Source: Pseudomonas atagonensis
GTDB lineage: Bacteria > Pseudomonadota > Gammaproteobacteria > Pseudomonadales > Pseudomonadaceae
Assembly: GCF_011369485.1 (NCBI RefSeq)
Contig: NZ_VXCA01000033.1
Coordinates: 1-39,980, forward strand
Length of the DNA stretch: 39,980 nt
Direction of reading: 5' to 3'
Part shown: positions 1-7,930 of the stretch, one piece after another
Position numbering within the stretch: the stretch's first letter is position 1
How the letters are laid out: every line of letters starts with the position of its first letter
Made by a program: the position numbers and the translations under genes
Notes under the pieces: generated by a model
Database searches by the model: none
Told to the model about the DNA's origin: nothing
What the model saw: only the letters and a program-made list of their open reading frames with translations

Positions 1-151
1 CACCACGAGTGCCCGTCGAATCCGCGCCACCGAGCAAACCGCCCAGCAAGCCACCAAGGCCACCCAGGCCAGCACCGGCCGAGGCGCCACTTTGTTGCCC
101 TGCCGAGGCCTGGCCCCGCAGCAGTTGTTCGAGCAAATCACTGGTGTTCAT
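1..151 (-). CDS. DUF533 (YebE/TerB-like) protein, N-terminal part only
   Basis: The gene runs off the left edge of the window; 50 codons from the ATG at 151 are visible. The product begins MNTSDLLEQLLRGQA and continues into a Gly/Leu/Ala-rich stretch with repeated GGLGG and LLGGLLGGA blocks (residues about 27-42). This layout is typical of the N-terminal linker of Pseudomonas DUF533 proteins, whose C-terminal part is a TerB-like helical domain. That domain lies outside the window, so the family call rests on the N-terminus alone. The function of DUF533 proteins is not established. The next gene, pcs, is divergent, and the 260 bases between them show no structure I can name. Confidence 0.6.
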   Translation of the reverse strand, partial: MNTSDLLEQLLRGQASAGQQSGASAGAGLGGLGGLLGGLLGGADSTGTRG

Positions 152-411
152 GACGTCGTCCTCAGCAGAGACATTGACCGCGTCTGGCAACGATAGTCCG
201 CCGCAGCCATTGCGCCAGCACCGTCCGGCCGACGCCGGATGCGCGTCTACATTTCCCCCGCGTATTTTTTCGATGGCCAGCTAAGATTCATGGAGGGGTG
301 AACCTTATCCCGACCAGACCGGTCGATAGCTGCAACCCCGACCCGGTTAGCCGGCGCCCTTGCTGCCCAAGGGAAACCGCCTGCTTGCTTGAATTTCTGG
401 AGAACGCCCCC

Positions 412-1122
412 GTGATATCGACCGTCCACATTGCCAGGCTCAAGGCCTGGGGCGCCCATGGTTTTACCGCGACCGGCGTGGTCACTGCGTTTCTGGCCAC
501 CCTCGCCCTGCTGGAAAACCAGCCGACCCATTGCCTGATGTGGCTGGGCGTGGCGCTGATCGTCGACGGCCTCGACGGGGCGCTGGCACGCAAGGTCAAC
601 GTGCAATCGGTGCTGCCGAGTTTCGACGGATCGATCCTCGACCTGGTCATCGATTACCTGACCTACGTATTCATTCCGGCGCTGTTCATCTATCGCTACA
701 TTCCCCTGCCCGACTACACGCTGCTGCTGACCGTGTCGCTGATTCTGGTGTCGTCACTGTTCTGCTTCTGCAACGTCAACATGAAGAGCAAGGACAACTA
801 CTTTGTCGGCTTCCCGGCCGCGTGGAACGTGGTGGCACTGTGTCTGTACATCATCGGGCCGGGGCCGTGGATCACTTTTCTCACCGTGATCGGCCTGGCA
901 CTGCTGACGGTCACGCGGATGAAATTCCTGCACCCGTTCCGCGTGCGCCGGTTCATGCCGATCAACATCGCGGTGACCGCCATCTGGCTGCTGTGCAGCT
1001 TGTCACTGGTGCTCAATCACCCGGTGATCAATCCGTTGGTGATGGGGCTGTGGCTATTGATGTCGGCGTACTTTCTGGGGATCTGCATCTGGCGTACGGC
1101 GCTGGAGTGGTTTGATCGCTAG
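412..1122 (+). CDS. pcs: Phosphatidylcholine synthase (CDP-diacylglycerol:choline)
   Basis: An integral inner-membrane enzyme of 236 residues that condenses CDP-diacylglycerol with choline to give phosphatidylcholine in one step. The CDP-alcohol phosphatidyltransferase signature is visible at about residues 48-74: DG, two residues, AR, a 12-residue gap, G, then two Asp spaced by three. The 12-residue gap is the form seen in bacterial Pcs. About eight hydrophobic segments follow or surround it. I chose the GTG at 412 because GGAG lies nine bases upstream and the product then begins MISTVHIARLKAWGAHG, as I recall for Pseudomonas Pcs. The frame stays open to a GTG at 298, but that would add 38 unlikely residues. 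A terminator follows directly. Confidence 0.9.
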   Translation: MISTVHIARLKAWGAHGFTATGVVTAFLATLALLENQPTHCLMWLGVALIVDGLDGALARKVNVQSVLPSFDGSILDLVIDYLTYVFIPALFIYRYIPLPDYTLLLTVSLILVSSLFCFCNVNMKSKDNYFVGFPAAWNVVALCLYIIGPGPWITFLTVIGLALLTVTRMKFLHPFRVRRFMPINIAVTAIWLLCSLSLVLNHPVINPLVMGLWLLMSAYFLGICIWRTALEWFDR

Positions 1123-1143
1123 TCTTTTCCTTGCTCGATACCT

Positions 1144-1187
1144 CCCCTGTGCGAGCAGACTTTCCTGCTCCCACGGGGGATTTTTTT
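1144..1187 (+). terminator. Rho-independent terminator after pcs
   Basis: A stem of CCCCTGTG with GAGCAG pairs to CTGCTC with CACGGGG around a short loop, with one bulged base, and runs straight into seven T residues. It lies 22 bases past the pcs stop and just before the 3' end of the convergent methyltransferase gene. The arms resemble a decayed REP sequence. Confidence 0.7.
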
Positions 1188-1194
1188 GCCTGCA

Positions 1195-2007
1195 CTAACG
1201 CTTGGTAATGACCACCTCCAGATACTCGCTCGGCACCACCAGCGACGCCTCTCCTGCGCGATTCGAACGATTGATCAAGTCCGCCAGATCATTTTCCAGC
1301 GCCTGCGCGCTTTCCGGCGGCAGCACGGCAAAAGCCTTGTGCACCGGCCCGTACCAATGGCGGAAAATATCGATGAAATGCACCGCCGAGCGATAGCGGA
1401 AATTGAATTCGCGGCGAGTGACCTGCAAGAGAAAATCGCGGTCATCGAAGTGCGCATGCAGCCAGGCTTCCGTGCCCCAGTTCGACGGCGGCTGTGCACC
1501 GGCCGGTGGTGGCACATGCCGAGCGAGGGTCTTGAACATCTGGCCGACGAAACCTTCCGGCGTCCAGTTGGCCAGTCCGATCCGCCCGCCACTGCGACAC
1601 ACCCGGCCCAGTTCGTTGGCAGCCTGTGATTGGTCGGGCGCGAACATCACGCCAAACGTCGACAGCACCAGATCAAAACTGCCATCGGCAAATGGCAGGG
1701 CTTCGGCATCAGCGACTTGAAAGGTCACGTCCAGATGCTCGGCGCGGGCACGGTCCTGGCCACGCTCCAGCAGCGCCGCGACGTAATCGGTCGAGGTGAC
1801 CCGCCCGCCACGACGCGCCGCCGCCAGCGTGGCGTTGCCGTTACCGGCAGCAACGTCCAGCACCTCTTCATCGCAATGCACGTCGCAGGCCTCGGCGAGG
1901 TTTTCGCCGACAATCTGCAACGTGGTGCCGATCACGGCGTAGTCGCCGCTGGCCCAGGCGACTTTCTGGCGTTCCTTCAAGGCAGTGAGATCAATCGGCG
2001 TACTCAT
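1195..2007 (-). CDS. Class I SAM-dependent methyltransferase (Methyltransf_11/25 type)
   Basis: A soluble protein of 270 residues with a Rossmann-type methyltransferase domain. Motif I is VLDVAAGNGNATL at about residues 49-61. It is followed by an acidic end of strand 2 (TSTDYV), a post-I motif around DAEALPFADGSFDLV, and the family's GRIGLANWTPEGF strand. The layout resembles UbiE-like small-molecule methyltransferases, but the substrate cannot be read from the sequence. The ATG at 2007 has GGAG nine bases upstream; a TTG one codon earlier is also open. The DUF4242 gene lies 33 bases upstream on the same strand, so the two may be co-transcribed. Confidence 0.8.
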   Translation of the reverse strand: MSTPIDLTALKERQKVAWASGDYAVIGTTLQIVGENLAEACDVHCDEEVLDVAAGNGNATLAAARRGGRVTSTDYVAALLERGQDRARAEHLDVTFQVADAEALPFADGSFDLVLSTFGVMFAPDQSQAANELGRVCRSGGRIGLANWTPEGFVGQMFKTLARHVPPPAGAQPPSNWGTEAWLHAHFDDRDFLLQVTRREFNFRYRSAVHFIDIFRHWYGPVHKAFAVLPPESAQALENDLADLINRSNRAGEASLVVPSEYLEVVITKR

Positions 2008-2040
2008 CAATGAAAGCTCCGCTGCAAGTGGACGTTGATC

Positions 2041-2313
2041 TCATTCGGCCGTGGTCGGGTCGATGACTTTTATCACCCGCGCCACGCTGTTGGCCGGGAA
2101 ACCGCCCCGCCGCGCGTGCTCACGTACCTGTTCCTCGTCTGGCGCGATGTACACGCAATAGATTTTGTCGCCGGTGACGTAACTCTGCAGCCACTGCACG
2201 TGCGGCCCGAGTTCGCGCAACACCTGACAGGATTTTTGCGATATGCCCTGAAGCTCTTGCTCCGACAGCTTTCCGGCCCCTGGAATCTCGCGTTCGATCA
2301 CGAATTTCGGCAT
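2041..2313 (-). CDS. DUF4242 family protein
   Basis: A 90-residue protein starting MPKFVIEREIPGAGKLSEQE, with the DUF4242 hallmarks: a first strand P-x-F-V-I-E-R, a central segment WLQSYVTGDKIYCVYIAP, and an Arg/Gly/Phe-Pro stretch (RRGGFPAN) near the end. The family adopts a small ferredoxin-like fold; some members have been described as nickel-binding, but this one has few histidines, so I do not claim metal binding. The ATG at 2313 has GAGG five bases upstream. It sits just upstream of the methyltransferase gene on the same strand, probably in one transcript. Confidence 0.75.
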   Translation of the reverse strand: MPKFVIEREIPGAGKLSEQELQGISQKSCQVLRELGPHVQWLQSYVTGDKIYCVYIAPDEEQVREHARRGGFPANSVARVIKVIDPTTAE

Positions 2314-2541
2314 GGCAACCTCGCGTTCTTGTTATGGGACAGGGTCGGCAGTGGCCCTGCTCGCCCACTATCGCGCCGGGGCCTTGCGGCGTCCCTGCCA
2401 ATCGTCTGGAGACCCGCTGAAATCAGCGCCTGGCCGATGAATGGCGGGATTTTGTAAAGGCTCCGAAACACTGTCGGGGGGTTGCCAATGCGCCGGGGGA
2501 TCGGCTCTCATGCAGACCCTCTCCCGGAACGGAATTCGATC

Positions 2542-3003
2542 ATGTCCTTGCGCTTCGAATGGCTCGTCGACCACATGCAGCACAGCGACACTTACGCGGC
2601 GTGGATCCACCGCCAGTTTCACTACGAATATGCCGAGCAGCCCCTGGCCGAATGGCAGCGGGAGTTTGCCGAGGGGCAGACCAATGGCGACTGGCGCTGC
2701 CTGATTGCGCTGGACGGTGATCGACTGTTAGGCGGTGCGGCGCTGGCCCGGGCTGACCTTGCCCTTCGCCCGGATCTGGGGCCGTGGCTGGCCTGCGTGC
2801 TGGTCAGCCCCGAATCACGCGGCCAGGGTCTGGCAGAGAGGTTGATCGAAGGCATCGCGCAAGAAGCAAAACACCGGGGTCTGCCGCGTTTCTACCTGCA
2901 CACGCAGAGTAAACAGGACTATTACGCCAAACGCGGCTGGACGGTGCTGGAGCGTTTTCACGCCTGGGACAACGACCAATGGCTCATGGTGCGAGAACTT
3001 TGA
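2542..3003 (+). CDS. GNAT family N-acetyltransferase
   Basis: A 153-residue protein with the GCN5-related acetyltransferase core. The acetyl-CoA-binding motif A is VSPESRGQGLAERLIEGI at about residues 89-106 (R/Q-x-x-G-x-G/A type). The later strand, FYLHTQSKQDYYAKRGWTVL, carries the usual C-terminal Tyr/Gly pattern. The acceptor is unknown; members act on amines of antibiotics, polyamines, peptides or ribosomal proteins. The ATG at 2542 is preceded by a purine-rich GGAACGGAA; the frame continues to an upstream ATG at 2482 that would add 20 atypical residues. It is convergent with the DipZ-like gene, 17 bases away. Confidence 0.82.
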   Translation: MSLRFEWLVDHMQHSDTYAAWIHRQFHYEYAEQPLAEWQREFAEGQTNGDWRCLIALDGDRLLGGAALARADLALRPDLGPWLACVLVSPESRGQGLAERLIEGIAQEAKHRGLPRFYLHTQSKQDYYAKRGWTVLERFHAWDNDQWLMVREL

Positions 3004-3020
3004 GCCATTGGGTAACTTGA

Positions 3021-4232
3021 TCAGGCCGCCGGTGCTTTCGCCTCCTCCAGCAACTGCTGAATCATCTGCTCCTGCGCCTGATAACTGCCTTCACCAAAGT
3101 GGCTGTAACGAACCTGCCCCTTGGCGTCGATCAGGTAATGCGCCGGCCAGTATTGATTGTCGAAGTGGCGCCAGATCGCGTAGTCGTTATCGATGGCTAC
3201 CGGGTAGGTAATGCCGAGCTTTTTCACCTGATCCCTGACATTGTCGATGATCCGCTCGTAGCCGTACTCCGGGGTGTGTACGCCGATGACTACCAGCCCC
3301 TGCTGCTCATACTTCTTCGCCCAGTCTTTGACATACGGCAACGTATGTTGGCAGTTGATGCAGTCGTAGGTCCAGAAATCCACCAGCACGACTTTGCCGC
3401 GCAGGGATTCACTGCTGAGTTCGGGGGAGTTGAGCCACTGCACGGCGCCAGACAGTGACGGCATCGCCCTTTGGCCGTCCGCCATCGGCGAATCGGCGCG
3501 TACTTTGCTGATGAAGTAGTCGATGACTTTCGGGGTTTTTTCCAGGACGCTTTTCTCGACGCCGGCGATGCCTTCGGACGACGTTCCGGCCAGCAGGGTT
3601 TTGTCGGCGCCCGTGGCAATCACGGCGGCTGCAGCGAGCACCGCCACACCGGCACCCCGCCGGAACCAGCCGGTGAACGGAATCGAAGGTTTCAACCGAT
3701 TGACCAGTCCTCGCCCGGCGAAAATCAGCGTGCCCAGCGACAACGCACTGCCGGCGCCGTAGGCCAGCAACAACAGACTGGTCTGGGCGTTGGCGCCTTG
3801 CAGCATCGCGCCCGTCAAAATGACACCGAGGATTGGCCCGGCGCACGGCGCCCAGAGCAGCCCGGTGGCAACGCCGATCATCACCGAGGCCATGGGACCG
3901 GTCTTGTCACGGGCATGCGGATCGAGGCGATTGCCCAGCCAGACAAACGGCCGCGCCAGCCAGTCGCCGGCCCGTGCAGACATCAGCGACAGCGCAAACA
4001 GGGCCATCACGATCAGGGCGACGTGGCGCCCGGTGTTGTTGGCCCGGATCACCCAGTCAGTGCTGACCACGGCGAGGCTGGAGATCAGCGCAAAGGTCAG
4101 GGCCATCCCGCCGAGGATCAGCAGGATCGACGAACGCTGGCGGTCGACGTTGGCGAACAGGAACGGCACCACTGGCAAAATGCACGGGCTGAGCACGGTC
4201 AACAGACCGCCGAGGAAAGCGATCAGATACAT
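3021..4232 (-). CDS. DipZ-like protein: CcdA/DsbD membrane domain fused to a thioredoxin-like domain
   Basis: A 403-residue inner-membrane redox protein. Residues 1 to about 205 form a CcdA/DsbD-type membrane domain of six or seven helices. It carries the paired transmembrane cysteines in SPC (C17) and APC (C130), which pass electrons across the membrane. Residues about 250-403 form a periplasmic TlpA/redoxin domain with the active site WTYDCINC (C291, C294) and a cis-proline in YWPAHY (P363). Such fusions keep periplasmic thiols or c-type cytochromes reduced. The ATG at 4232 has AGGG eight bases upstream; reading further back would run through the REPIN and into DUF2790 and is not credible. 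The two-component genes nearby suggest a copper or disulfide-stress context. Confidence 0.88.
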   Translation of the reverse strand: MYLIAFLGGLLTVLSPCILPVVPFLFANVDRQRSSILLILGGMALTFALISSLAVVSTDWVIRANNTGRHVALIVMALFALSLMSARAGDWLARPFVWLGNRLDPHARDKTGPMASVMIGVATGLLWAPCAGPILGVILTGAMLQGANAQTSLLLLAYGAGSALSLGTLIFAGRGLVNRLKPSIPFTGWFRRGAGVAVLAAAAVIATGADKTLLAGTSSEGIAGVEKSVLEKTPKVIDYFISKVRADSPMADGQRAMPSLSGAVQWLNSPELSSESLRGKVVLVDFWTYDCINCQHTLPYVKDWAKKYEQQGLVVIGVHTPEYGYERIIDNVRDQVKKLGITYPVAIDNDYAIWRHFDNQYWPAHYLIDAKGQVRYSHFGEGSYQAQEQMIQQLLEEAKAPAA

Positions 4233-4269
4233 GAGAATCACCCTGAATAAATGAGAATGATGAACAAAT

Positions 4270-4401
4270 GTGGCGAGGGGGCTTGCCCCCGTTCGGCTGG
4301 GCAGCAGTCGTAAAACCGGTAACCGGGCTCTAACCAAAAGCCACGGATTGCAGGTTTTGGGGCTGCTTCGCAGCCCAACGGGGATGAATCCCCTCGCCAC
4401 A
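4270..4401. repeat. REPIN, GTGGCGAGGGG class
   Basis: Two inverted REP sequences. The left begins GTGGCGAGGGGGCTTGCCCC at 4270; the right ends with ATCCCCTCGCCAC at 4400. The loop between them contains a further hairpin, GGGGCTGCTTCGCAGCCC. It lies between DUF2790 and the DipZ-like gene, both on the minus strand, and could affect the relative mRNA levels of the two. Confidence 0.85.
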
Positions 4402-4456
4402 GGATCTTTTATCCGCCTGGAAATCAGGCGTTCTGAATCGGCAAGAAAGGCATGCC

Positions 4457-4720
4457 TCAGTTGTCGTCGTTGCAGCCGTCCGCGAATTTGCGGTAGTCGA
4501 GCACGTGAGTCTGGTTGGCCGAATCCAGATAAGTCATGCGCGCATCGACGATGCCGCAGGCCGCCGGGTTGTTCTCCGTCAGCGAGATAACTTGGCGGAT
4601 GTCCAGATGCGTGCCGTAGGTGTAGGTTTGCGGGGTGACCTGCGCTTCGGCGCGGGCCGAGACGGTGCAAATGTTCAGCGCGGCAAACAGGCAGGCAGCG
4701 ACGACGGTTTTATTAAGCAT
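4457..4720 (-). CDS. DUF2790 small secreted protein
   Basis: An 87-residue protein with an N-terminal signal peptide (hydrophobic residues 5-20, likely cleavage after SARAEA or nearby), so the mature form of about 62 residues should be periplasmic. The mature part has the DUF2790 core: YGTHLDIRQVISL, then ACGIVDARMTYLDS, then THVLDY and a terminal Cys. The two mature cysteines (C55, C83) could form a disulfide. The family is largely limited to Pseudomonas and has no proven function. The ATG at 4720 has GAGG eight bases upstream. The gene is divergent from the response regulator and lies upstream of the DipZ-like gene, with a REPIN between them. Confidence 0.85.
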   Translation of the reverse strand: MLNKTVVAACLFAALNICTVSARAEAQVTPQTYTYGTHLDIRQVISLTENNPAACGIVDARMTYLDSANQTHVLDYRKFADGCNDDN

Positions 4721-4840
4721 GGCGAGTTCCTCAAGGCTTTAATGGGTATGAGCCGAGGCGATCTGTGTGTGCCTCGATGGCGCCTATTTGAGGCCAGCGA
4801 GGTATCGCGCTTGTGTCAGGAAACTGCGGACAGCCATCGT

Positions 4841-4950
4841 TGTGTATCCCTGTCGATCTGCGATACACAGCGATACAAAACCCTGGAAAAATGCGCTTTT
4901 TGCGTTGCCGTGTATCCGTCGCCGCGCCAGATACACTGCAATACAAAGGC
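4841..4950. promoter_or_regulatory. Cluster of GATACA/TGTATC boxes, likely OmpR-type operator
   Basis: The region between divergent DUF2790 and the response regulator holds GATACA at 4862 and 4872 (10-base spacing), GATACA at 4930 with AATACA at 4940 (again 10 bases), and TGTATC at 4843 and 4911. A TACA-N6-TACA direct repeat with one-turn spacing is the form expected for a dimeric OmpR-family regulator; Escherichia coli RstA boxes have this layout. The pair at 4930-4945 lies about 30 bases before a weak -10-like TAGACT, consistent with activation of the downstream pair. The 18-base sequence at 4933-4950 recurs at 8890-8907. Binding by the neighbouring regulator is inferred. Confidence 0.6.
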
Positions 4951-5016
4951 AGGCAGGCGAGCGCGGACCGGCTCGATAGACTGCACGGCAATCCCCTTTG
5001 ACTGAGGCTTGAACCG

Positions 5017-5757
5017 ATGGAACATGTCGATCACATTCTCATCGTCGATGACGACCGCGAGATCCGTGAACTGGTTGGCAATTACCTGAAGAAAAACGGT
5101 CTGCGCACCACCGTCGTCGCCGATGGCCGGCAGATGCGCAGCTTCCTCGAAGCCAACACCGTTGACCTGATCGTGCTCGACATCATGATGCCGGGCGACG
5201 ATGGCCTGCAGCTGTGCCGCGAATTGCGCGTGGGCAAACACAGGGCCACGCCGGTGCTGATGCTCACCGCCCGCAACGATGAAACCGACCGCATCATCGG
5301 TCTGGAAATGGGCGCCGACGACTACCTGACCAAACCCTTCGCCGCTCGCGAACTGCTGGCTCGGATCAACGCCGTACTGCGCCGCACGCGGATGTTGCCG
5401 CCGAATCTGGTGGTCACCGAAGCCGGCCGGTTGCTGGCGTTCGGCCGTTGGCAACTGGACACCTCGGCCCGCCACCTGCTCGACAAGGACGGCACCATGG
5501 TCGCCCTCAGCGGCGCCGAATATCGCTTGCTGCGGGTATTTCTCGATCATCCGCAGCGGGTACTCAGTCGCGATCAATTGCTCAATCTGACCCAGGGTCG
5601 CGACGCCGATCTGTTCGACCGTTCGATTGATTTGCTGGTCAGCCGGTTACGCCAGCGCCTGCTCGACGATGCGCGAGAGCCGGCTTACATCAAGACTGTG
5701 CGCAGCGAAGGTTACGTGTTTTCACTGCCGGTCGAGATCCTCGGTGCGCCGGCATGA
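5017..5757 (+). CDS. OmpR-family response regulator (possibly DsbR-like)
   Basis: A 246-residue cytoplasmic transcription factor. The receiver domain (residues about 5-118) has the acidic triad D11-D13, the phospho-acceptor D55 in LIVLDIMMPG, T84 and K106 in LTKPF. The C-terminal winged helix (about 140-238) ends with the family pattern IKTVRSEGYVF. The ATG at 5017 follows TGAGG. Its stop overlaps the kinase start by four bases (ATGA), so the two are translationally coupled. From memory, Pseudomonas aeruginosa has a related pair beside dsbD-like genes (PA2479/PA2480, described as the copper-responsive DsbR/DsbS). Synteny with a DipZ-like gene here supports that, but I could not align them, and other OmpR groups remain possible. 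Confidence 0.88.
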   Translation: MEHVDHILIVDDDREIRELVGNYLKKNGLRTTVVADGRQMRSFLEANTVDLIVLDIMMPGDDGLQLCRELRVGKHRATPVLMLTARNDETDRIIGLEMGADDYLTKPFAARELLARINAVLRRTRMLPPNLVVTEAGRLLAFGRWQLDTSARHLLDKDGTMVALSGAEYRLLRVFLDHPQRVLSRDQLLNLTQGRDADLFDRSIDLLVSRLRQRLLDDAREPAYIKTVRSEGYVFSLPVEILGAPA

Positions 5758-7061
5758 CGCTCAATCTGCGCTGGCCGCGCACCCTCGCCTCACGGCTGTC
5801 GCTGATTTTCCTGATCGGCTTGCTCCTCGCCCAGGCGCTGTCGTTCGGTGCGCAGTATTACGAGCGTTACCAGAGCGCGAAAAACACCATGCTGGGCAAT
5901 CTGGAAACCGACGTCTCGACGTCAATTGCGATCCTCGACCGCTTGCCCGCCGAAGAGCGACCGGCCTGGCTGCAGCGCCTGGCCCGTAACAATTACGCGT
6001 ACTTGTTGAGCGAAGGTGAACCGGGTACGCCGATCGGTTCCGGCGATGTGCCGATTGCGGTAACGTCGATCACCGAGGCGATCGGCGAACACTACCCGCT
6101 GACCTTCACCGATATTCCCGGCCCGCAAAAGCACTTTCAGGGGCATCTGCGCCTGAGCGACGGCAGCCCGGTGACCATCGACGTCCGCCCTTCGATGGTG
6201 CCGCTCTCGCCGTGGCTGCCTGCGGTGTTGCTCGGGCAACTGGCGCTGATGATTGCCTGCACGTGGCTGGCCGTGCGCATCGCCATTCGTCCGCTGACCC
6301 GCCTCGCCAACGCCGTGGAAACCCTCGACCCCAACGCGCACCCGATTCATCTGGACGAAAAAGGCCCGAATGAAGTGGTCTACGCCGCCCGGGCCTTCAA
6401 CACCATGCAGGCGCGCATCGCAGCTTACCTGAAGGAGCGCATGCAACTGCTGGCGGCGATTTCCCACGACCTGCAAACGCCGATCACGCGGATGAAACTG
6501 CGCGCCGAATTCATGGACGATTCGGCCGAGCGCGACAAGCTGTGCAATGACCTCGGCGAGATGGAGCATCTAGTGCGTGAAGGCGTGGCCTACGCCCGCA
6601 GCATTCACGGTTCGACCGAAGAAAGTCGGCGCACCAACATGGATTCCTTCCTCGAAAGCCTGGTGTTCGACTATCAGGACATGGGCAAGGACGTGCGCCT
6701 GGTCGGCAAGAGTGAGGTGGTGATTGAAACCCGGCCGCACGCGCTGCGGCGGGTACTGGTCAATCTCACCGATAACGCCCTGAAGTTCGCCGGCGCTGCC
6801 GAAGTGTGGGTCGAGGCGAACAAAGGCAGCCTGTCGATCACCGTCATGGATCGCGGCCCGGGCATCGCCGACGACCTGTTGCAACACGTGATGGAGCCGT
6901 TCTACCGCGTGGAAAACTCGCGCAACCGGGACACCGGCGGCACCGGTCTGGGGCTGGCCATCTCCGAGCAACTGGCAATGGCCCTGGGGGGCTCGCTGAG
7001 CTTGAGCAATCGTGTGGGCGGCGGGCTCTGCGCTGAATTGAAAATCCCTCTGCAATCCTGA
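5754..7061 (+). CDS. Sensor histidine kinase partnered with the 5.0 kb regulator
   Basis: A 435-residue inner-membrane kinase. It has a first membrane segment at about residues 14-34, a periplasmic sensor of roughly 120 residues, a second membrane segment at about 155-177, and a HAMP region to about 225. The phospho-acceptor H238 lies in AAISHDLQTPITRMK. The HATPase domain has an N box (NLTDNALKFAG, 337-347), a G1 box (DRGPGI, 366-371) and a G2 box (GGTGLGLAI, 395-403). All catalytic motifs are intact. The sensor domain has no cysteines and only scattered histidines (three fall within residues 113-131), so the ligand cannot be read; copper is a guess from the genes around it. A REPIN separates it from the convergent DUF2063 gene. 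Confidence 0.9.
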   Translation: MTLNLRWPRTLASRLSLIFLIGLLLAQALSFGAQYYERYQSAKNTMLGNLETDVSTSIAILDRLPAEERPAWLQRLARNNYAYLLSEGEPGTPIGSGDVPIAVTSITEAIGEHYPLTFTDIPGPQKHFQGHLRLSDGSPVTIDVRPSMVPLSPWLPAVLLGQLALMIACTWLAVRIAIRPLTRLANAVETLDPNAHPIHLDEKGPNEVVYAARAFNTMQARIAAYLKERMQLLAAISHDLQTPITRMKLRAEFMDDSAERDKLCNDLGEMEHLVREGVAYARSIHGSTEESRRTNMDSFLESLVFDYQDMGKDVRLVGKSEVVIETRPHALRRVLVNLTDNALKFAGAAEVWVEANKGSLSITVMDRGPGIADDLLQHVMEPFYRVENSRNRDTGGTGLGLAISEQLAMALGGSLSLSNRVGGGLCAELKIPLQS

Positions 7062-7074
7062 AACCACGCCCCCC

Positions 7075-7162
7075 TGTGGGAGGGGGCTTGCCCGCGAAGG
7101 CGTCGCGTCAGTTACGCAGAAGGTGACTGACCCGCCGCTTTCGCGAGCAAGCCCCCTCCCGC
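7075..7162. repeat. REPIN, GTGGGAG/CGCGAA class
   Basis: Inverted REP pair: TGTGGGAGGGGGCTTGCCCG at the left and CGCGAGCAAGCCCCCTCCCG at the right, around a loop of about 45 bases. It fills the gap between the convergent kinase and DUF2063 genes and may act as a shared transcript end. Confidence 0.85.
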
Positions 7163-7180
7163 AATGGTTTCGTGGTGAAC

Positions 7181-7930
7181 TCAAATGATGCCGATCACTC
7201 GGTCCGCGTGCATTTGCTGCAACAACGCCAGACCGCTGTCCATAAACCCGGCGCTGCCGACCTGCCCGGCTTCCTGAGCCAACGCCTGCAATTGCTCGTG
7301 ACCGGTCAGCGATGCGAACTCACCGATGCGCTGCAACAACCGCCATGCCAATGGACTCAGCTCGGAAAACTTCACACTGAAATCTGCATCACGCCGCACC
7401 AGCAACAGCGTCGGTTGCGTCGGCGGTGTCGAAGGTTGTTGATCTGGCCCGAGCAAGTGCACCGGCCAGGTGTAAGCCAGCGGCCAGGCCAGTGGCGAAA
7501 CCCGTAACGGACGCGTCAGGCATAGCTGCGAATCCAGGGCCGGCAGCGGCTCGACGTCAGACTGCTGCAAGACCATTTCCACCCACTCGTAATGCGCCAG
7601 CTCCAGCAGAAACCCGGGCCATTGCCCTTCACTGAGCACCCTCGGCCCCGTTGCGAGAAACCCGACAAATTCTTCAGCGATGTCGCCGAACCGGGGCGTC
7701 TGCGCACGGTGCTCGCGCAGAAAACCGCGCACCAGATCACGCCAGCGCGCCTCGCCGATGAGGCGTATCAGTACCGGAAAGGTCCCGCCGAGCAATATCG
7801 ACAGGTTGTTGAACACCAGATCTCGATAGACATTCACCCGCGCCGGGTTCATGTCGGCGGGCAGCGGCTGATGCTCGGGGTCGCGCAGGTATCGGGTCAG
7901 CGCCTGTTGCTGGAGCAAGAGATTATCCAC
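7181..7930 (-). CDS. DUF2063 protein (HvfC/BufC-like partner of the MNIO enzyme)
   Basis: A 249-residue protein whose N-terminal third (residues about 5-95) matches the DUF2063 pattern: a leading helix LLLQQQALTRYLRDP, then NPARVNVYRDLVFNNLSILL, GGTFPVLIRLIG and WRDLVRGFL. In MNIO clusters this family is the partner (recognition) protein that presents the precursor peptide to the DUF692 oxygenase. I use the GTG at 7930, with GAGG six bases upstream, which overlaps the end of the MNIO gene by eight bases; a GTG at 7942 is an alternative with a poorer ribosome site. The overlap implies coupled translation. The older label 'putative DNA-binding protein' for this family is not supported by anything I see here. 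Confidence 0.85.
   Translation of the reverse strand: MDNLLLQQQALTRYLRDPEHQPLPADMNPARVNVYRDLVFNNLSILLGGTFPVLIRLIGEARWRDLVRGFLREHRAQTPRFGDIAEEFVGFLATGPRVLSEGQWPGFLLELAHYEWVEMVLQQSDVEPLPALDSQLCLTRPLRVSPLAWPLAYTWPVHLLGPDQQPSTPPTQPTLLLVRRDADFSVKFSELSPLAWRLLQRIGEFASLTGHEQLQALAQEAGQVGSAGFMDSGLALLQQMHADRVIGII

Noticed and set aside
4233..4670. N-terminal extension of the DipZ-like protein
   Set aside because: It would read through a REPIN and antisense-frame DUF2790 sequence; the ATG at 4232 has a good ribosome site and starts directly in the first membrane helix.
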